Below are positions 1 through 9,510 of a DNA stretch of 64,000 bases, piece after piece. The DNA lies in assembly GCF_902498185.1 (NCBI RefSeq), contig NZ_CABVIX010000008.1:171211-235210 (forward strand), read 5' to 3'. The position numbers were made by a program, and so were the translations under genes. The stretch's first letter is position 1; each line of letters opens with the position of its first letter. The notes under the pieces were generated by a model. It was given only the letters and a program-made list of their open reading frames with translations, made no database searches and was not told the origin of the DNA. The stretch comes from Pseudomonas fluorescens. Its GTDB lineage: Bacteria; Pseudomonadota; Gammaproteobacteria; Pseudomonadales; Pseudomonadaceae.

Positions 1-102
1 GCGGTCCAGCGCCAGGTCAACGCTTACCACATGATCCAGCCATGCCTCGAGATTGATACTGCCGTCGTGGTTGACCGGCTGGTGCACTCTCACCTGTACC
101 AT
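1..102 (-). CDS. relA: RelA (p)ppGpp synthetase, N-terminal fragment (cut by window edge)
   Basis: Only the first 34 codons are inside the window. The reading starts at an ATG at 102 (MVQVRVHQPVNHDGS...), the characteristic opening of Pseudomonas RelA, the ribosome-associated ppGpp synthetase of the stringent response. A purine-rich AAGGTAG lies about 8 bases upstream of the ATG and fits a ribosome binding site. It follows rlmD and cysM on the same strand, the order also known in P. aeruginosa. The identification rests on the N-terminus and synteny, since no catalytic domain is visible. Confidence 0.85.
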   Translation of the reverse strand, partial: MVQVRVHQPVNHDGSINLEAWLDHVVSVDLALDR

Positions 103-202
103 CTTTTATCTACCTTTCCATACAGCACACCACGCGGGTGCGCTGGCAATCACCTGTGCTGCCCCCTGTTCCCTGGGAGCCGCACCACACGGACCAGCAT
201 TG

Positions 203-1561
203 CTAGTCCGCTTCGAATAACGCCATGGCCTCGACATGCGCCGTCTGAGGAAACATGTCGAGAATCCCGGCCCTTTTTAACCGGTAACCCTCATCGACCA
301 ACACCTGCGCGTCACGCGCCAGGGTGGCCGGATTGCACGATACGTAAACCAGGCGTTTCGCACCAAGTCTGGCGATATTTCGCACCATCTCGTAGGCGCC
401 GTCACGGGGTGGGTCCAAGATTACCCCAGAAAAGCCCTCGTCGGCCCACTCCGCGCCTGCCAACGGCTGCGATAAATCGGCCTGAAAAAACCGCGCGTTA
501 TGCACGTCATTGTCCCGCGCATTGGCGGCTGCCCGCTCCACCATTGCCTGAACGCCCTCCACAGCCACCACCTCGCGCACCTGGCGCGCCAGGGGCAAGG
601 CGAAGTTGCCCAGCCCGCAGAACAGGTCAAGGACTCGCTCATCGGCCTGCGGCGCCAGCCAGGCCAGGGCCTGCTGGATCATCGCGGTGTTTACCGGAGC
701 ATTGACCTGGATGAAATCACCCGGCCGCCACGCCAGCTCCAGCCCCCAGGGTTCCAGGGCGAAACCCAAGGCCTGTCCGGCCTCGACAGCGTGCGGCGCA
801 CCCTCTCCTTGCAACCATAGCTGGGCCTTGGCTTCCTGGCAAAACGCCAGTAACCGCTTCAGGTCATCTTCACCCAGAGGCGCTGTATGACGAACCAGAA
901 TCGCTTCGGCAGTGCCGCTGAACAACTCCACATGGCCGATGGCCTGTGGCTTGTCGAGACGGCGCAGCAGGGTCGGCAAATGCCGCATGATCGACTGCAA
1001 GGGCTGTACCAGCACCGGGCATTCCTCGATCGCGACGATGTCGTGACTGGCCTCTGCGCGAAAGCCTACATCCAGCTGGCGGGACTTGGGGTCCCAGCGC
1101 ACTGCCACGCGAGCGCGGCGGCGATAGCCAAACTCGGGACCGACCAGAGGCGCGGCCCACTCTTGCGGCTGGATGCCCGCCACCCGCTGCAGCTGCTCGG
1201 CCAGCGTGCGCTGCTTGAGGGCCAGTTGTTCGTCGTGGGGCAAGTGCTGCAGGTTGCAGCCGCCACAGCGGTCGAAGTGCTTGCAGGGCGCCGGACGCCG
1301 ACTGGCGCTGGCCTGCAACACCCGCTCCAGGCGAGCCTCGACTACCTTGCCACGGGCGTTGAGCACACGCGCTTCGACCGCCTCGCCCGCCAACGCGCCG
1401 CTGACGAACCAGGTCCGGCCGTCATGAAAAGCGATACCGCGGCCGTCCCCGGACAGCCGCTCGATGTTCAAGTGTTGTTTCTTGCCCACCGGTACCTGGG
1501 GCGCGCGGTCGCCGCCGGCCGGCTGGAAGCGCAGGCCGCTGTTGCGTTTCTGTCTGGACAT
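203..1561 (-). CDS. rlmD: 23S rRNA (uracil-1939-C5)-methyltransferase RlmD
   Basis: SAM-dependent enzyme making m5U1939 in 23S rRNA. The 452-residue protein has the family layout: an N-terminal TRAM-like RNA-binding domain (about 25-80), four iron-sulfur ligands (Cys93, Cys99, Cys102, Cys181; CGGC motif), a Rossmann SAM site ([11 protein letters not shown]), a DPPR motif and catalytic Cys409 in YVSCNPATL. The ATG at 1561 overlaps the cysM stop as ATGA, so the two are translationally coupled, with relA just downstream. An imperfect palindrome (190-210) spans the stop codon but has no T-tract. Confidence 0.95.
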   Translation of the reverse strand: MSRQKRNSGLRFQPAGGDRAPQVPVGKKQHLNIERLSGDGRGIAFHDGRTWFVSGALAGEAVEARVLNARGKVVEARLERVLQASASRRPAPCKHFDRCGGCNLQHLPHDEQLALKQRTLAEQLQRVAGIQPQEWAAPLVGPEFGYRRRARVAVRWDPKSRQLDVGFRAEASHDIVAIEECPVLVQPLQSIMRHLPTLLRRLDKPQAIGHVELFSGTAEAILVRHTAPLGEDDLKRLLAFCQEAKAQLWLQGEGAPHAVEAGQALGFALEPWGLELAWRPGDFIQVNAPVNTAMIQQALAWLAPQADERVLDLFCGLGNFALPLARQVREVVAVEGVQAMVERAAANARDNDVHNARFFQADLSQPLAGAEWADEGFSGVILDPPRDGAYEMVRNIARLGAKRLVYVSCNPATLARDAQVLVDEGYRLKRAGILDMFPQTAHVEAMALFEAD

Positions 1562-2463
1562 CAGGGCGCCGCGTCGAACAGGCCAGTGGACAGGTAGCGG
1601 TCGCCGCGGTCGCAGATAATCGCAACCATCACGGCGTTTTCCACTTCCTGGGACAGGCGCAGCATGGCCGCGACCGCACCACCGGAGGACACGCCACAGA
1701 AGATGCCCTCTTCACGGGCAAGGCGGCGGGTGACGTCCTCGGCTTCTTCCTGCGACATGTCGACCACGCGGTCGACCCGCTCGGCATCGAAGATCTTGGG
1801 CAGGTATTCGTGCGGCCAGCGGCGGATACCGGGGATCGCCGAGCCTTCCATGGGCTGCAAGCCAACGATCTGGATGGCAGGGTTCTGTTCCTTGAGGTAG
1901 CGCGAGCAACCCATGATGGTGCCGGTAGTACCCATGGAACTGACGAAGTGAGTGATGCTGCCCTCGGTCTGTCGCCAGATCTCGGGACCGGTGCTGCCGT
2001 AATGGGCCTCGGGGTTGTCAGCGTTGCCGAACTGATCGAGAACCAGGCCACGACCTTCGGCCTGCAGCTTGTCAGCGAGGTCGCGGGCGCCTTCCATGCC
2101 TTCTTCGCGAGTGACCACGATGAGTTGGGCACCATAGGCGGTCATCGCAGCCTTGCGCTCGGCGGTGGAGTTGTCGGGCATGATCAGGATCATCTTGTAG
2201 CCCTTGATCGCCGCGGCCATTGCCAGGGCGATGCCGGTGTTGCCCGAGGTGGCCTCGATCAACGTGTCGCCTGGCTTGATCTGACCCCGCAGTTCGGCGC
2301 GGGTGATCATCGACAGGGCCGGACGGTCCTTGACCGAGCCCGCCGGATTGTTGCCTTCGAGCTTGAGCAGGAGCGTGTTGCTGCTCTGGCCGGCGAGGCG
2401 CTGCAGGCGAACCAGAGGCGTGTTGCCGACGCAATCGGCGATGGTTGGGTACTGCAGAATCAT
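1561..2463 (-). CDS. cysM: Cysteine synthase B (O-acetylserine sulfhydrylase)
   Basis: PLP enzyme forming L-cysteine from O-acetylserine and sulfide or thiosulfate. The 300-residue protein has the PLP lysine Lys45 in GSVKDRPA, the substrate loop [19 protein letters not shown] and the phosphate-binding [12 protein letters not shown] chose the ATG at 2463 because family members begin [17 protein letters not shown]; an in-frame ATG at 2502 would add 13 residues not seen in the family. Neither start has a strong Shine-Dalgarno. First gene of a cysM-rlmD(-relA) run with an ATGA overlap to rlmD. Confidence 0.93.
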   Translation of the reverse strand: MILQYPTIADCVGNTPLVRLQRLAGQSSNTLLLKLEGNNPAGSVKDRPALSMITRAELRGQIKPGDTLIEATSGNTGIALAMAAAIKGYKMILIMPDNSTAERKAAMTAYGAQLIVVTREEGMEGARDLADKLQAEGRGLVLDQFGNADNPEAHYGSTGPEIWRQTEGSITHFVSSMGTTGTIMGCSRYLKEQNPAIQIVGLQPMEGSAIPGIRRWPHEYLPKIFDAERVDRVVDMSQEEAEDVTRRLAREEGIFCGVSSGGAVAAMLRLSQEVENAVMVAIICDRGDRYLSTGLFDAAP

Positions 2464-2542
2464 GGCGTATTTCGCAATCCGGGCGGCAGGGGCGACTATC
2501 ATACCGGCAAACTTTCCCCGGCCATATCACGCAATGTGTGGG

Positions 2543-2566
2543 GTTTATAGCTACAAGCTATAAGCC
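2543..2566. repeat. AGCT-type simple palindromic intergenic repeat
   Basis: The stretch contains TATAGCTACAAGCTATA, a small palindrome of the AGCTxxAAGCT type found widely in P. putida intergenic regions. It straddles the stop codon of the adjacent histidine kinase, so the last codons of that gene may derive from it. Confidence 0.45.
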
Positions 2567-3954
2567 ACGAGCGCCGGGCTTCCAGCAGTGTTCGCAGGAG
2601 ATGGATTCTTGGCCGCGTGCGCCTGCAGGCGGATGCACAGGCGCAGGCCGGTGCTACCGTTTTCGGCCCGGAGAGTCCCGCCCTGCCGGCGGATCGCGCT
2701 CCTGGCGATGCTCAAGCCCAGGCCAAAGCCGCCATCCCCAGGGCGTGACCCATCCAGGCGCGAGAACGGAGCGAAGATACGCTCGAGGTCATCATCCTGC
2801 ACGCCGCCACCCTGGTCCTCCAGCCACAGCAACCAGTGACCACCTTCGCGCCGACCGCTCATGCGGATCATGCCACCCTCGGGGGAGTGACGGATGGCGT
2901 TGCGCAGCATATTTTCCAGCGCCTGCGCGAGGTCGTTCAGATTGGCCTGCAACCAGCAGGTGCTGTCGACCTCGCAGCGCAGTTGCTCGAGGGGCCAGCC
3001 ACTTTCGTAACAGGCGTCTTCGGCAAGCATGTCCCACAGGGCCTGGAACTGCACTGGCTCAAGGTTTATCGGCGTGCGCTCGGCATCCTGCCAGGCCAGC
3101 TGCAGGGCATCCTCGACCAGGCGCTGCATGCCATCGACTTCGCGGTCGAGGCGTTCGCGCAGGCGGGCGATATCGGTCTCGCTCTCACTGGCGACGCGCA
3201 GGCGGCTCAGGGGCGTGCGCATCTCATGGGAGAGGTCGCGCAGCATCTGCTGCTGCAGCGCGACCGTACCCTGCAGGCGCTCGGCCATCTGGTCAAAACC
3301 GCGGGCCAGTTCGCCAAGCTCGTCACGCCGGCGGGTGGTGCTGGGCGCAAGCCGCGCGGACAACTGGTCGCCGCGCCAGGCGCCGGCCTGCTCTCGCAGC
3401 TGATTGAGCGGCACGATCAGCATGCGGTAGAGGCCCACGCACAACAGCAGCGTGAACAGGCCGGGAATGATGCCGTTGGTGACGATGCGCCACACCAACC
3501 GGTACTGGCCGGGGTTGAGCCGTTGCGGCAGCTCCATGACCAGCATGCCCTGCTCCGGAGCACCGGGAAAAGGCAGGCGCAGCCAAGGCTGGACTACCGA
3601 ACGGCGGCTCATTGGCCAGTCGACATCGCGCAGGCGCGTCAGGCGCTGCACCACCGGGGTTTCAAGCCCGGCGCTGCCCAGCGGCTGCAGCTCGGCATCC
3701 AGCACACCGATCCAGCCCTGCTCGCGCTTGCGCATCCCGTCGATCCAGTGATCGACGCCGGCTTTGCCGCCCGTGCGCCAAGCCCGCTCGGCATCATGGG
3801 CATAACCACGCAGCTGGGTTCTGGCCGACTCGGAGAGAAAGGCGTTCCGGGTGTCCATGTGTCGGCCCCAGGTGTAACTGAGGCCGATCATCAGCAGGCA
3901 GAAGCCGACCAGCAGGATGGACAGCTTCCAGAACAGCGAATGACGGTCGGGCAC
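2551..3954 (-). CDS. Two-component sensor histidine kinase (PirS-like position)
   Basis: Membrane sensor kinase of 467 residues: a membrane segment at about 9-27, a periplasmic domain of roughly 130 residues, a second membrane segment at about 160-182, HAMP, a HisKA domain with His243 (DLSHEMRTPLSRL), and an HATPase domain with N box (NMLRNAIRHSPEG), DQGGG and GFGLGLS. The start is GTG at 3954, one base after the response-regulator TAG, so the two are co-translated. In P. aeruginosa this spot between cysM and gacS holds pirR-pirS-pirA (iron/enterobactin uptake); here no TonB receptor gene is present, so the signal is unproven. The last residues may be repeat-derived. Confidence 0.85.
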   Translation of the reverse strand: MPDRHSLFWKLSILLVGFCLLMIGLSYTWGRHMDTRNAFLSESARTQLRGYAHDAERAWRTGGKAGVDHWIDGMRKREQGWIGVLDAELQPLGSAGLETPVVQRLTRLRDVDWPMSRRSVVQPWLRLPFPGAPEQGMLVMELPQRLNPGQYRLVWRIVTNGIIPGLFTLLLCVGLYRMLIVPLNQLREQAGAWRGDQLSARLAPSTTRRRDELGELARGFDQMAERLQGTVALQQQMLRDLSHEMRTPLSRLRVASESETDIARLRERLDREVDGMQRLVEDALQLAWQDAERTPINLEPVQFQALWDMLAEDACYESGWPLEQLRCEVDSTCWLQANLNDLAQALENMLRNAIRHSPEGGMIRMSGRREGGHWLLWLEDQGGGVQDDDLERIFAPFSRLDGSRPGDGGFGLGLSIARSAIRRQGGTLRAENGSTGLRLCIRLQAHAAKNPSPANTAGSPALVAYSL

Positions 3955-3955
3955 G

Positions 3956-4672
3956 CTATTCGACCTCGCTGGCGCTGAGCATGTACCCCTTGCCCCAGAC
4001 GGTGCGGATCTGCTGCTCGAGATAGCCGATGCCCTTGAGCTTGCGGCGGATCTGGCTCACGTGCATGTCCAGGCTGCGGTCATGCCGGGCGTAGCCTCGT
4101 TGCAGGACCTGCTGGTAGAGGAAGGGCTTGCTCAGCACCTCATCCTGGCTGCGCCGCAGGGTTTCGAGCAGGCGGTACTCGCTGGGCGTCAACCCGGCCC
4201 ATTGCTCGCCCAGGCAGACATCGGCAGCCTGCTCGTCGAAGCGCAACTGGCCCGGCAGCGGCTCACTGGGGGCGGGGCGGCGTCGCTCGAGTGCCACCCG
4301 GCGCAGGATGGCCTCGATCCGCACTTGCAGTTCGGCCATGCTGAACGGTTTGGGAAGATAGTCATCGGCACCGCGCTGAAAACCGCTGATGCGGTCAGCC
4401 TCTGCACCCAGCGCCGACATCAGGATCACCGGCGTGGTGCTGCGCTTGCGCAACTGGGCCAAGGCATCGAGGCCGTTGAGACCCGGCAGCAGGATATCCA
4501 GCAACACCACGTCGAAGCGCTTGCGGCCCGCCACCTCGAGGCCTTCCAGCCCATTGCGGCACCAGGTCACCTGAAAGCCGCCGCGTTGCAGCTCTTCGTG
4601 CAGGTAGGCGCCCAGGACCGGATCGTCCTCGATGGCAAGGATGTTTGAGGGTGGAATGGCTTCGGGATTCAT
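3956..4672 (-). CDS. OmpR/PhoB-family response regulator (PirR-like position)
   Basis: DNA-binding response regulator of 238 residues. The receiver has the acidic pair Asp16/Asp17, phospho-acceptor Asp59 (LLDILLPG) and Lys108 (LPKPF); the C-terminal winged helix ends in the usual DMHVSQIRRKL...VWGKGYML. Lies directly upstream of its cognate kinase and divergent from gacS, with 179 bases between them holding both promoters. Synteny with P. aeruginosa pirR is an inference; the target genes cannot be read from this window. Confidence 0.88.
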   Translation of the reverse strand: MNPEAIPPSNILAIEDDPVLGAYLHEELQRGGFQVTWCRNGLEGLEVAGRKRFDVVLLDILLPGLNGLDALAQLRKRSTTPVILMSALGAEADRISGFQRGADDYLPKPFSMAELQVRIEAILRRVALERRRPAPSEPLPGQLRFDEQAADVCLGEQWAGLTPSEYRLLETLRRSQDEVLSKPFLYQQVLQRGYARHDRSLDMHVSQIRRKLKGIGYLEQQIRTVWGKGYMLSASEVE

Positions 4673-4851
4673 TGGCGGCTGCTAGCAATTCTCAATCGCG
4701 CAAGTATTGAGCAATCCCGGGGGTCAGGCAACAGGTCTTCGACGGACGCCGCATTTTGCCTGGCAATGATGGCACGCCCGGAGTAATTTCCCCGATGGGC
4801 CGCGCACGTCAGACGAGAAGACGCGGCCTCGGTACATGACAGGAGACAGGT

Positions 4852-7608
4852 GTGCTCGATCGATTGGGAATCAGAAGCCGGGTACTGCTGCTGGCCTTGC
4901 TGCCCGCCGGCCTGATGGCAGTGGTGCTGGGCAGCTATTTCACCTGGCTGCAGCAGAACGAGCTGCAGACCCAGCTGCTGCAACGCGGCAGGATGATCGC
5001 CGAGCAACTGGCACCTCTGGCTGCCCCCGCCATGGCACGCGGCACCGGCGCGCAGCTTGAGCGCATCGCCACCCAGGCGCTGGAGCAGACGGACGTACGC
5101 TCGGTGGCGTTTCTGGCTCCGGACCGCACCAGCCTCGCCCATGCCGGTCCCAGCATGCTCAATCCGCCACCCAGCGGCGGCAATGGAACCCAATTGCTCC
5201 AGCGCACCGGCAACGATGCTACCCGTTACTTGCTGCCAGTGTTCGGCCACCACCGTGACCTGGCCGATGACGCCGTGCCCGCCGAAACCGAACGCCTGCT
5301 GGGCTGGCTGGAGATCGAGCTGTCCCATGACGGTACGCTGCTGCGCGGCTACCGCAACCTGTTCACCAGCGTCCTGCTGATCTTTGCCTGCCTGTCGCTC
5401 ACAGCCCTGCTCGCACTGCGCATGAGCCGCGCGATCAACCGCCCGATCGGGCAGATCAAGCATGCGGTCAACCAGCTCAAGGACGGCAACCTGGAAGAAC
5501 GTCTGCCGGCCATGGGCAGCCATGAACTGGACGAACTGGCTGCCGGCATCAACCGCATGGCCGAAACCCTGCACAACGCCCATGAAGAGTTGCAGCACAG
5601 CATCGACCAGGCTACCGAGGATGTCCGCCAGAACCTGGAGACCATCGAGATCCAGAACATCGAGCTGGACATGGCGCGCAAGGAAGCCCTGGAAGCCAGC
5701 CGCATCAAGTCGGAGTTCCTGGCGAACATGAGCCACGAGATCCGCACACCCCTCAACGGCATTCTGGGCTTTACCCACCTGCTGCAGAAGAGCGAGCTGA
5801 CTCCGCGCCAGCTTGACTACCTCGGCACCATCGAGAAATCCGCCGACAATCTGCTGGGGATCATCAACGAGATCCTCGACTTTTCCAAGATCGAGGCCGG
5901 CAAGCTGGTGCTCGACAGCATCCCCTTCAACTTGCGCGACCTGATCCAGGACACCTTGACCATCCTCGCCCCGGCTGCCCATGCCAAACAGCTGGAACTG
6001 GTCAGCCTGGTCTACCGCGATACCCCCCTGTCGCTGGTGGGCGACCCGCTGCGGCTCAAGCAGATTCTCACCAATCTGGTGAGCAATGCCATCAAGTTCA
6101 CCCGCGAGGGCACCATCGTCGCCCGCGCCATGCTCGAAGACGAGCACGAGGACAGCGTGCAACTGCGCATCAGCGTGCAGGACACCGGTATTGGTCTGTC
6201 GCCCGAGGACGTGCGCACCTTGTTCCAGGCGTTCAGCCAGGCCGACAACTCGTTGTCGCGCCAGCCGGGCGGTACCGGGCTGGGGCTGGTGATTTCCAAA
6301 CGGCTGATCGAACAGATGGGTGGCGAGATCGGTGTCGACAGCACGCCGGGCGAAGGTTCGATGTTCTGGATCAGCCTCACCCTGCCCAAGGCCCACGACG
6401 ACGCCGAGGAGCGGCCGTTGCAGGCGCTGCTGGGGCGCCGCGCCGCCCTCGTCGATGGCCATGAGCTGGCGCGTCAGGCGCTGGAGCACCAATTGGAGGA
6501 TTGCGGCCTGAGCGTCAGCCTGTTCAGTTCCTTCGACCAACTGCTGCAGGGCGTACAGGCCGCCAGTCAGGCTGACCAGCCATTCGATTTTGCAGTGCTC
6601 GGGGCCAACGTGGGCAGCCTGTCGCCCGAGCGACTCGGGCAGTACAACCGGCAACTGGAGCAGGCGGGTTGCCAGGCGGTGGTGCTTTGTCCCACCAGTG
6701 AACAGGCGATGTACCACCCTTATCTTGCCAATGGCCACGGACAACTGCTGTCCCGACCGGCGTGCACGCGCAAGCTGAGGCGCCTGTTGCAGGAGCTGGT
6801 GCATCCGCGCAATACCAACACAGAGCCCCACCCCCGGAACAATCAGCCCGCGCCGAGGATTCTCTGCGTCGACGACAACGCAGCCAACCTGTTGCTGGTG
6901 CAAACTCTTCTGCAAGGCCTCGGCGCCGAGGTACATGCCGTCGACAGTGGCTACGCGGCGGTGCAGGCCGTGCAGGACGAGCATTTCGACCTGGTGCTGA
7001 TGGACGTGCAGATGCCGGGCATGGACGGGCGCACCTGTACCGAGCAGATCCGCCAGTGGGAAAGCAGCCAGAGCGGCAATCCCATGCCCATCGTCGCCCT
7101 CACTGCGCACGCCATGGCCAACGAGAAACGCGCCTTGCTGCACAGCGGCATGGATGACTACCTGACCAAGCCGATCAGCGAGCGCCAGCTGGCCCAGGTG
7201 GTGATGAAGTGGACTGGCCTGAGCCTTCGGGCACCGCAGCAGGAGCGGCCTGCCGAACGCTTGGCCGAGAGTGGCGAGCCGAGGGTCCTGGACCGCGATG
7301 AAGGCTTGCGACTGGCCGCCGGCAAGCCTGATCTTGCCGCCGACATGCTGGCCATGTTGCTGGCTTCGCTCGACGCTGAACGCGAGGCCATCCGCAGCGC
7401 TCGCGAAGCGGCCGACCGCACGGCGATGATCGAGCGCGTCCACCGCCTGAACGGTGCCACGCGTTACTGCGGCGTGCCCCAGTTGCGCGCGGCTTGCCAG
7501 CGCAGCGAGACGCTGCTCAAGCAGGACCATCCGCAGGCATTGCTGGCGCTGGATGAGCTGGACAGGGCCATCGTGCGGCTGGCGGCCGAGGCGCGGTTGA
7601 GCGCTTGA
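4852..7608 (+). CDS. gacS: Hybrid sensor histidine kinase GacS
   Basis: Tripartite hybrid sensor (918 residues) of the Gac/Rsm cascade; it phosphorylates GacA, which drives the Rsm small RNAs and so secondary metabolism and biofilm genes. Order: membrane segments at about 10-32 and 165-187, HAMP, HisKA with His295 (MSHEIRTPLNG), HATPase (SNAIKFT, DTGIGL, GTGLGLVISK), receiver with Asp718 (VLMDVQMPGMDG), Hpt with His864 (ERVHRLNGATRY). GTG start at 4852 with AGGAGA at 4841-4846. Followed by ldhA, as in P. aeruginosa and P. putida. All phosphorelay residues are intact. Confidence 0.96.
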   Translation: MLDRLGIRSRVLLLALLPAGLMAVVLGSYFTWLQQNELQTQLLQRGRMIAEQLAPLAAPAMARGTGAQLERIATQALEQTDVRSVAFLAPDRTSLAHAGPSMLNPPPSGGNGTQLLQRTGNDATRYLLPVFGHHRDLADDAVPAETERLLGWLEIELSHDGTLLRGYRNLFTSVLLIFACLSLTALLALRMSRAINRPIGQIKHAVNQLKDGNLEERLPAMGSHELDELAAGINRMAETLHNAHEELQHSIDQATEDVRQNLETIEIQNIELDMARKEALEASRIKSEFLANMSHEIRTPLNGILGFTHLLQKSELTPRQLDYLGTIEKSADNLLGIINEILDFSKIEAGKLVLDSIPFNLRDLIQDTLTILAPAAHAKQLELVSLVYRDTPLSLVGDPLRLKQILTNLVSNAIKFTREGTIVARAMLEDEHEDSVQLRISVQDTGIGLSPEDVRTLFQAFSQADNSLSRQPGGTGLGLVISKRLIEQMGGEIGVDSTPGEGSMFWISLTLPKAHDDAEERPLQALLGRRAALVDGHELARQALEHQLEDCGLSVSLFSSFDQLLQGVQAASQADQPFDFAVLGANVGSLSPERLGQYNRQLEQAGCQAVVLCPTSEQAMYHPYLANGHGQLLSRPACTRKLRRLLQELVHPRNTNTEPHPRNNQPAPRILCVDDNAANLLLVQTLLQGLGAEVHAVDSGYAAVQAVQDEHFDLVLMDVQMPGMDGRTCTEQIRQWESSQSGNPMPIVALTAHAMANEKRALLHSGMDDYLTKPISERQLAQVVMKWTGLSLRAPQQERPAERLAESGEPRVLDRDEGLRLAAGKPDLAADMLAMLLASLDAEREAIRSAREAADRTAMIERVHRLNGATRYCGVPQLRAACQRSETLLKQDHPQALLALDELDRAIVRLAAEARLSA

Positions 7609-7641
7609 ATCCGTTTTTCCACCTCGTTACAGGAGCCTCCC

Positions 7642-8631
7642 ATGCGCGCACTGTTGTTCAGCAGCCAGCACTACGACCAGGAAAGCTTCACCTCGGCGCC
7701 GACGATGCCCAGCCTCGAGCTGCATTTCCAGGCCGCCCGACTGACCGGGGACACCGCCGCCCTTGCCGCAGGTTTCGAGGTGGTCTGCGCGTTCATCAAT
7801 GACGACCTGAACGCCGAGGTCCTCACACAGCTGGCCGCAGGCGGTACCCGCTTGATCGCCCTGCGCTCCGCCGGCTACAACCACGTCGACCTGGACGCCG
7901 CCGAGCACCTGGGCCTGGCGGTGGTACGGGTACCGGCCTACTCCCCGCACGCCGTGGCCGAGCATGCCGTGGCGCTGATCCTCGCGCTGAACCGGCGCCT
8001 GCACCGAGCCTACAACCGCACCCGCGAGGGCGATTTCACCCTGCATGGGCTGACCGGATTCGACCTGTACGGCAAGACTGTCGGGATAATCGGCACCGGG
8101 CAGATCGGCGCCGCCTTCGCTCGGATCATGGCAGGCTTCGGCTGCCAGCTGCTGGCCCATGACCCCTTCCCCAACCCCGAGCTGCTGGCCTTGGGCGCAC
8201 GCTATCTGGAGCTGCCCGAATTGCTGCGGCAGTCGCGCATCATCAGCCTGCACTGCCCGCTGACCGACAGCACCCGGCACCTGATCAACGCCAACAGCCT
8301 GGCCCAGCTGCAAGCGGGGGCGATGCTGATCAACACCGGGCGCGGGGCGCTGGTCGATACGCCGGCGCTGATCGAGGCGCTCAAGAGCGGACAACTCGGC
8401 TACCTGGGGCTGGACGTCTACGAGGAGGAAGCGCAGCTGTTTTTCGAGGACCGCTCCGACCTGCCGCTGCAGGACGACGTGCTGGCCCGGCTGCTGACTT
8501 TCCCCAACGTCATCATCACTGCCCACCAGGCGTTTCTTACCCGCGAGGCCCTGGCTGCCATCGCCCAGACCACGCTGGACAACATAAGCCGCTGGGCGGC
8601 AGGCAATCCGCAGAATCTGGTCAAGGGTTGA
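7642..8631 (+). CDS. ldhA: NAD-dependent D-lactate dehydrogenase
   Basis: Fermentative 2-hydroxyacid dehydrogenase interconverting pyruvate and D-lactate. The 329-residue protein has the Rossmann GIIGTGQIG motif (about 149-157) and the catalytic triad Arg234 (TGRGALVD), Glu263 (DVYEEEA) and His295 (ITAHQAF). An AGGAG lies just before the ATG at 7642. Only 33 bases after gacS and possibly transcribed with it; the conserved gacS-ldhA order supports the call. Confidence 0.93.
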   Translation: MRALLFSSQHYDQESFTSAPTMPSLELHFQAARLTGDTAALAAGFEVVCAFINDDLNAEVLTQLAAGGTRLIALRSAGYNHVDLDAAEHLGLAVVRVPAYSPHAVAEHAVALILALNRRLHRAYNRTREGDFTLHGLTGFDLYGKTVGIIGTGQIGAAFARIMAGFGCQLLAHDPFPNPELLALGARYLELPELLRQSRIISLHCPLTDSTRHLINANSLAQLQAGAMLINTGRGALVDTPALIEALKSGQLGYLGLDVYEEEAQLFFEDRSDLPLQDDVLARLLTFPNVIITAHQAFLTREALAAIAQTTLDNISRWAAGNPQNLVKG

Positions 8632-8663
8632 TGCTAGGATACGCGCCAGATTTTGGAGGACCC

Positions 8664-9101
8664 ATGGTCGAGCACGATTTCCGCTACACCCTATTCAACC
8701 CGCAACATACCCTGATCGAATGCCGTGCCCTGCTGCCGGGCCGTTACCAGGTCACCGGCAACGGTGGCTCGATCCAGAAGAGCGACGTCTTGCTGGTCAC
8801 GCTCAAGGGCAGCAGGGACTTGTCCATGCGCCTGACCGTCGAGAGCGTGCGCCACCTGATCAACCCGAGTGGCCAGTGGGTCGCCGTGGCCAGCGGGCCG
8901 GTCTTCGGCGAGTTGGAAATCCTCAACTGGCAGGTCAAGTGCGACAGTTGCGACGCGGTGCTGGACTTCGAGTTCGCCGTGGACAGCAAGCTTGGCAACA
9001 AGGCCCGCCAACCCGCTGCCAGTGCACGGATCGCGGCGCTTGGCTGGGCCAGCCGCGGCGACAGGCACCTGTGCCCACGTTGCCAGGAGAGCGCCCAGTG
9101 A
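8664..9101 (+). CDS. Conserved protein with C-terminal zinc-ribbon cysteines
   Basis: A 145-residue protein with no recognised enzymatic domain. It carries two CxxC pairs (CDSC and, near the C-terminus, CPRC), the pattern of a zinc ribbon, after an N-terminal half rich in beta-strand-like sequence. I chose the ATG at 8664 because GGAGGA stands at 8655-8660; a TTG at 8628 is less likely. Its last bases overlap the next gene (GTGA), suggesting coupled expression with the META-domain lipoprotein. Orthologues occur at this position in other P. putida-group genomes; the function is unknown. Confidence 0.8.
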   Translation: MVEHDFRYTLFNPQHTLIECRALLPGRYQVTGNGGSIQKSDVLLVTLKGSRDLSMRLTVESVRHLINPSGQWVAVASGPVFGELEILNWQVKCDSCDAVLDFEFAVDSKLGNKARQPAASARIAALGWASRGDRHLCPRCQESAQ

Positions 9102-9502
9102 AAAAACTGCTGCTTGGCGCCCTGGCGGTCGGCAGCCTGGTGGGCTGCGCCGCCGAACCGCTGCAGTTGCAGCAGGAACGCAGCTATGTGCTCGAGTGGA
9201 TTGGCGAGCGCCCACTGATCGACTACAGCCACCTGACCCTGACCCTGGCTGCCGATGGCCGGGCCTACGGCAATGCCGGCTGCAACCACTGGTTCGCGCC
9301 GTATACGCTGGACGGCGAGCAGTTGCATTTCGGCAAGGTCGGCAAGACCCGCAAGCTGTGTGCCCCGGCCCTGATGGAGCAGGAGCAACGCTTCCTGCAG
9401 GCGCTCGAGACAGTGCAACGCTGGGACATCACCCCGCAGGAGCAGGTCCGCTTCTGGCCAGCCGAAGGCCAGCCACTGCGGTTGTGGGCTGAAGAAGGTT
9501 GA
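9098..9502 (+). CDS. META-domain (HslJ-like) lipoprotein
   Basis: A 134-residue predicted lipoprotein: an N-terminal signal ending in the lipobox LVGC, then a META/HslJ domain recognisable from GNAGCNHW and the later T..LCAPALMEQEQRFLQAL block. HslJ-type proteins are envelope proteins linked to heat shock and novobiocin tolerance in E. coli, but the role here is inferred only from the domain. Starts at GTG 9098, overlapping the preceding stop. The gene ends 8 bases before the convergent TlpA-like gene. Confidence 0.8.
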   Translation: MKKLLLGALAVGSLVGCAAEPLQLQQERSYVLEWIGERPLIDYSHLTLTLAADGRAYGNAGCNHWFAPYTLDGEQLHFGKVGKTRKLCAPALMEQEQRFLQALETVQRWDITPQEQVRFWPAEGQPLRLWAEEG

Positions 9503-9510
9503 AGTAGCCG

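Noticed and set aside
4669..7530. A 953-codon open frame antisense to gacS
   Set aside because: It has no domain resemblance; the opposite strand encodes complete GacS with all phosphorelay residues. Long antisense frames are a by-product of GC-rich codon use.
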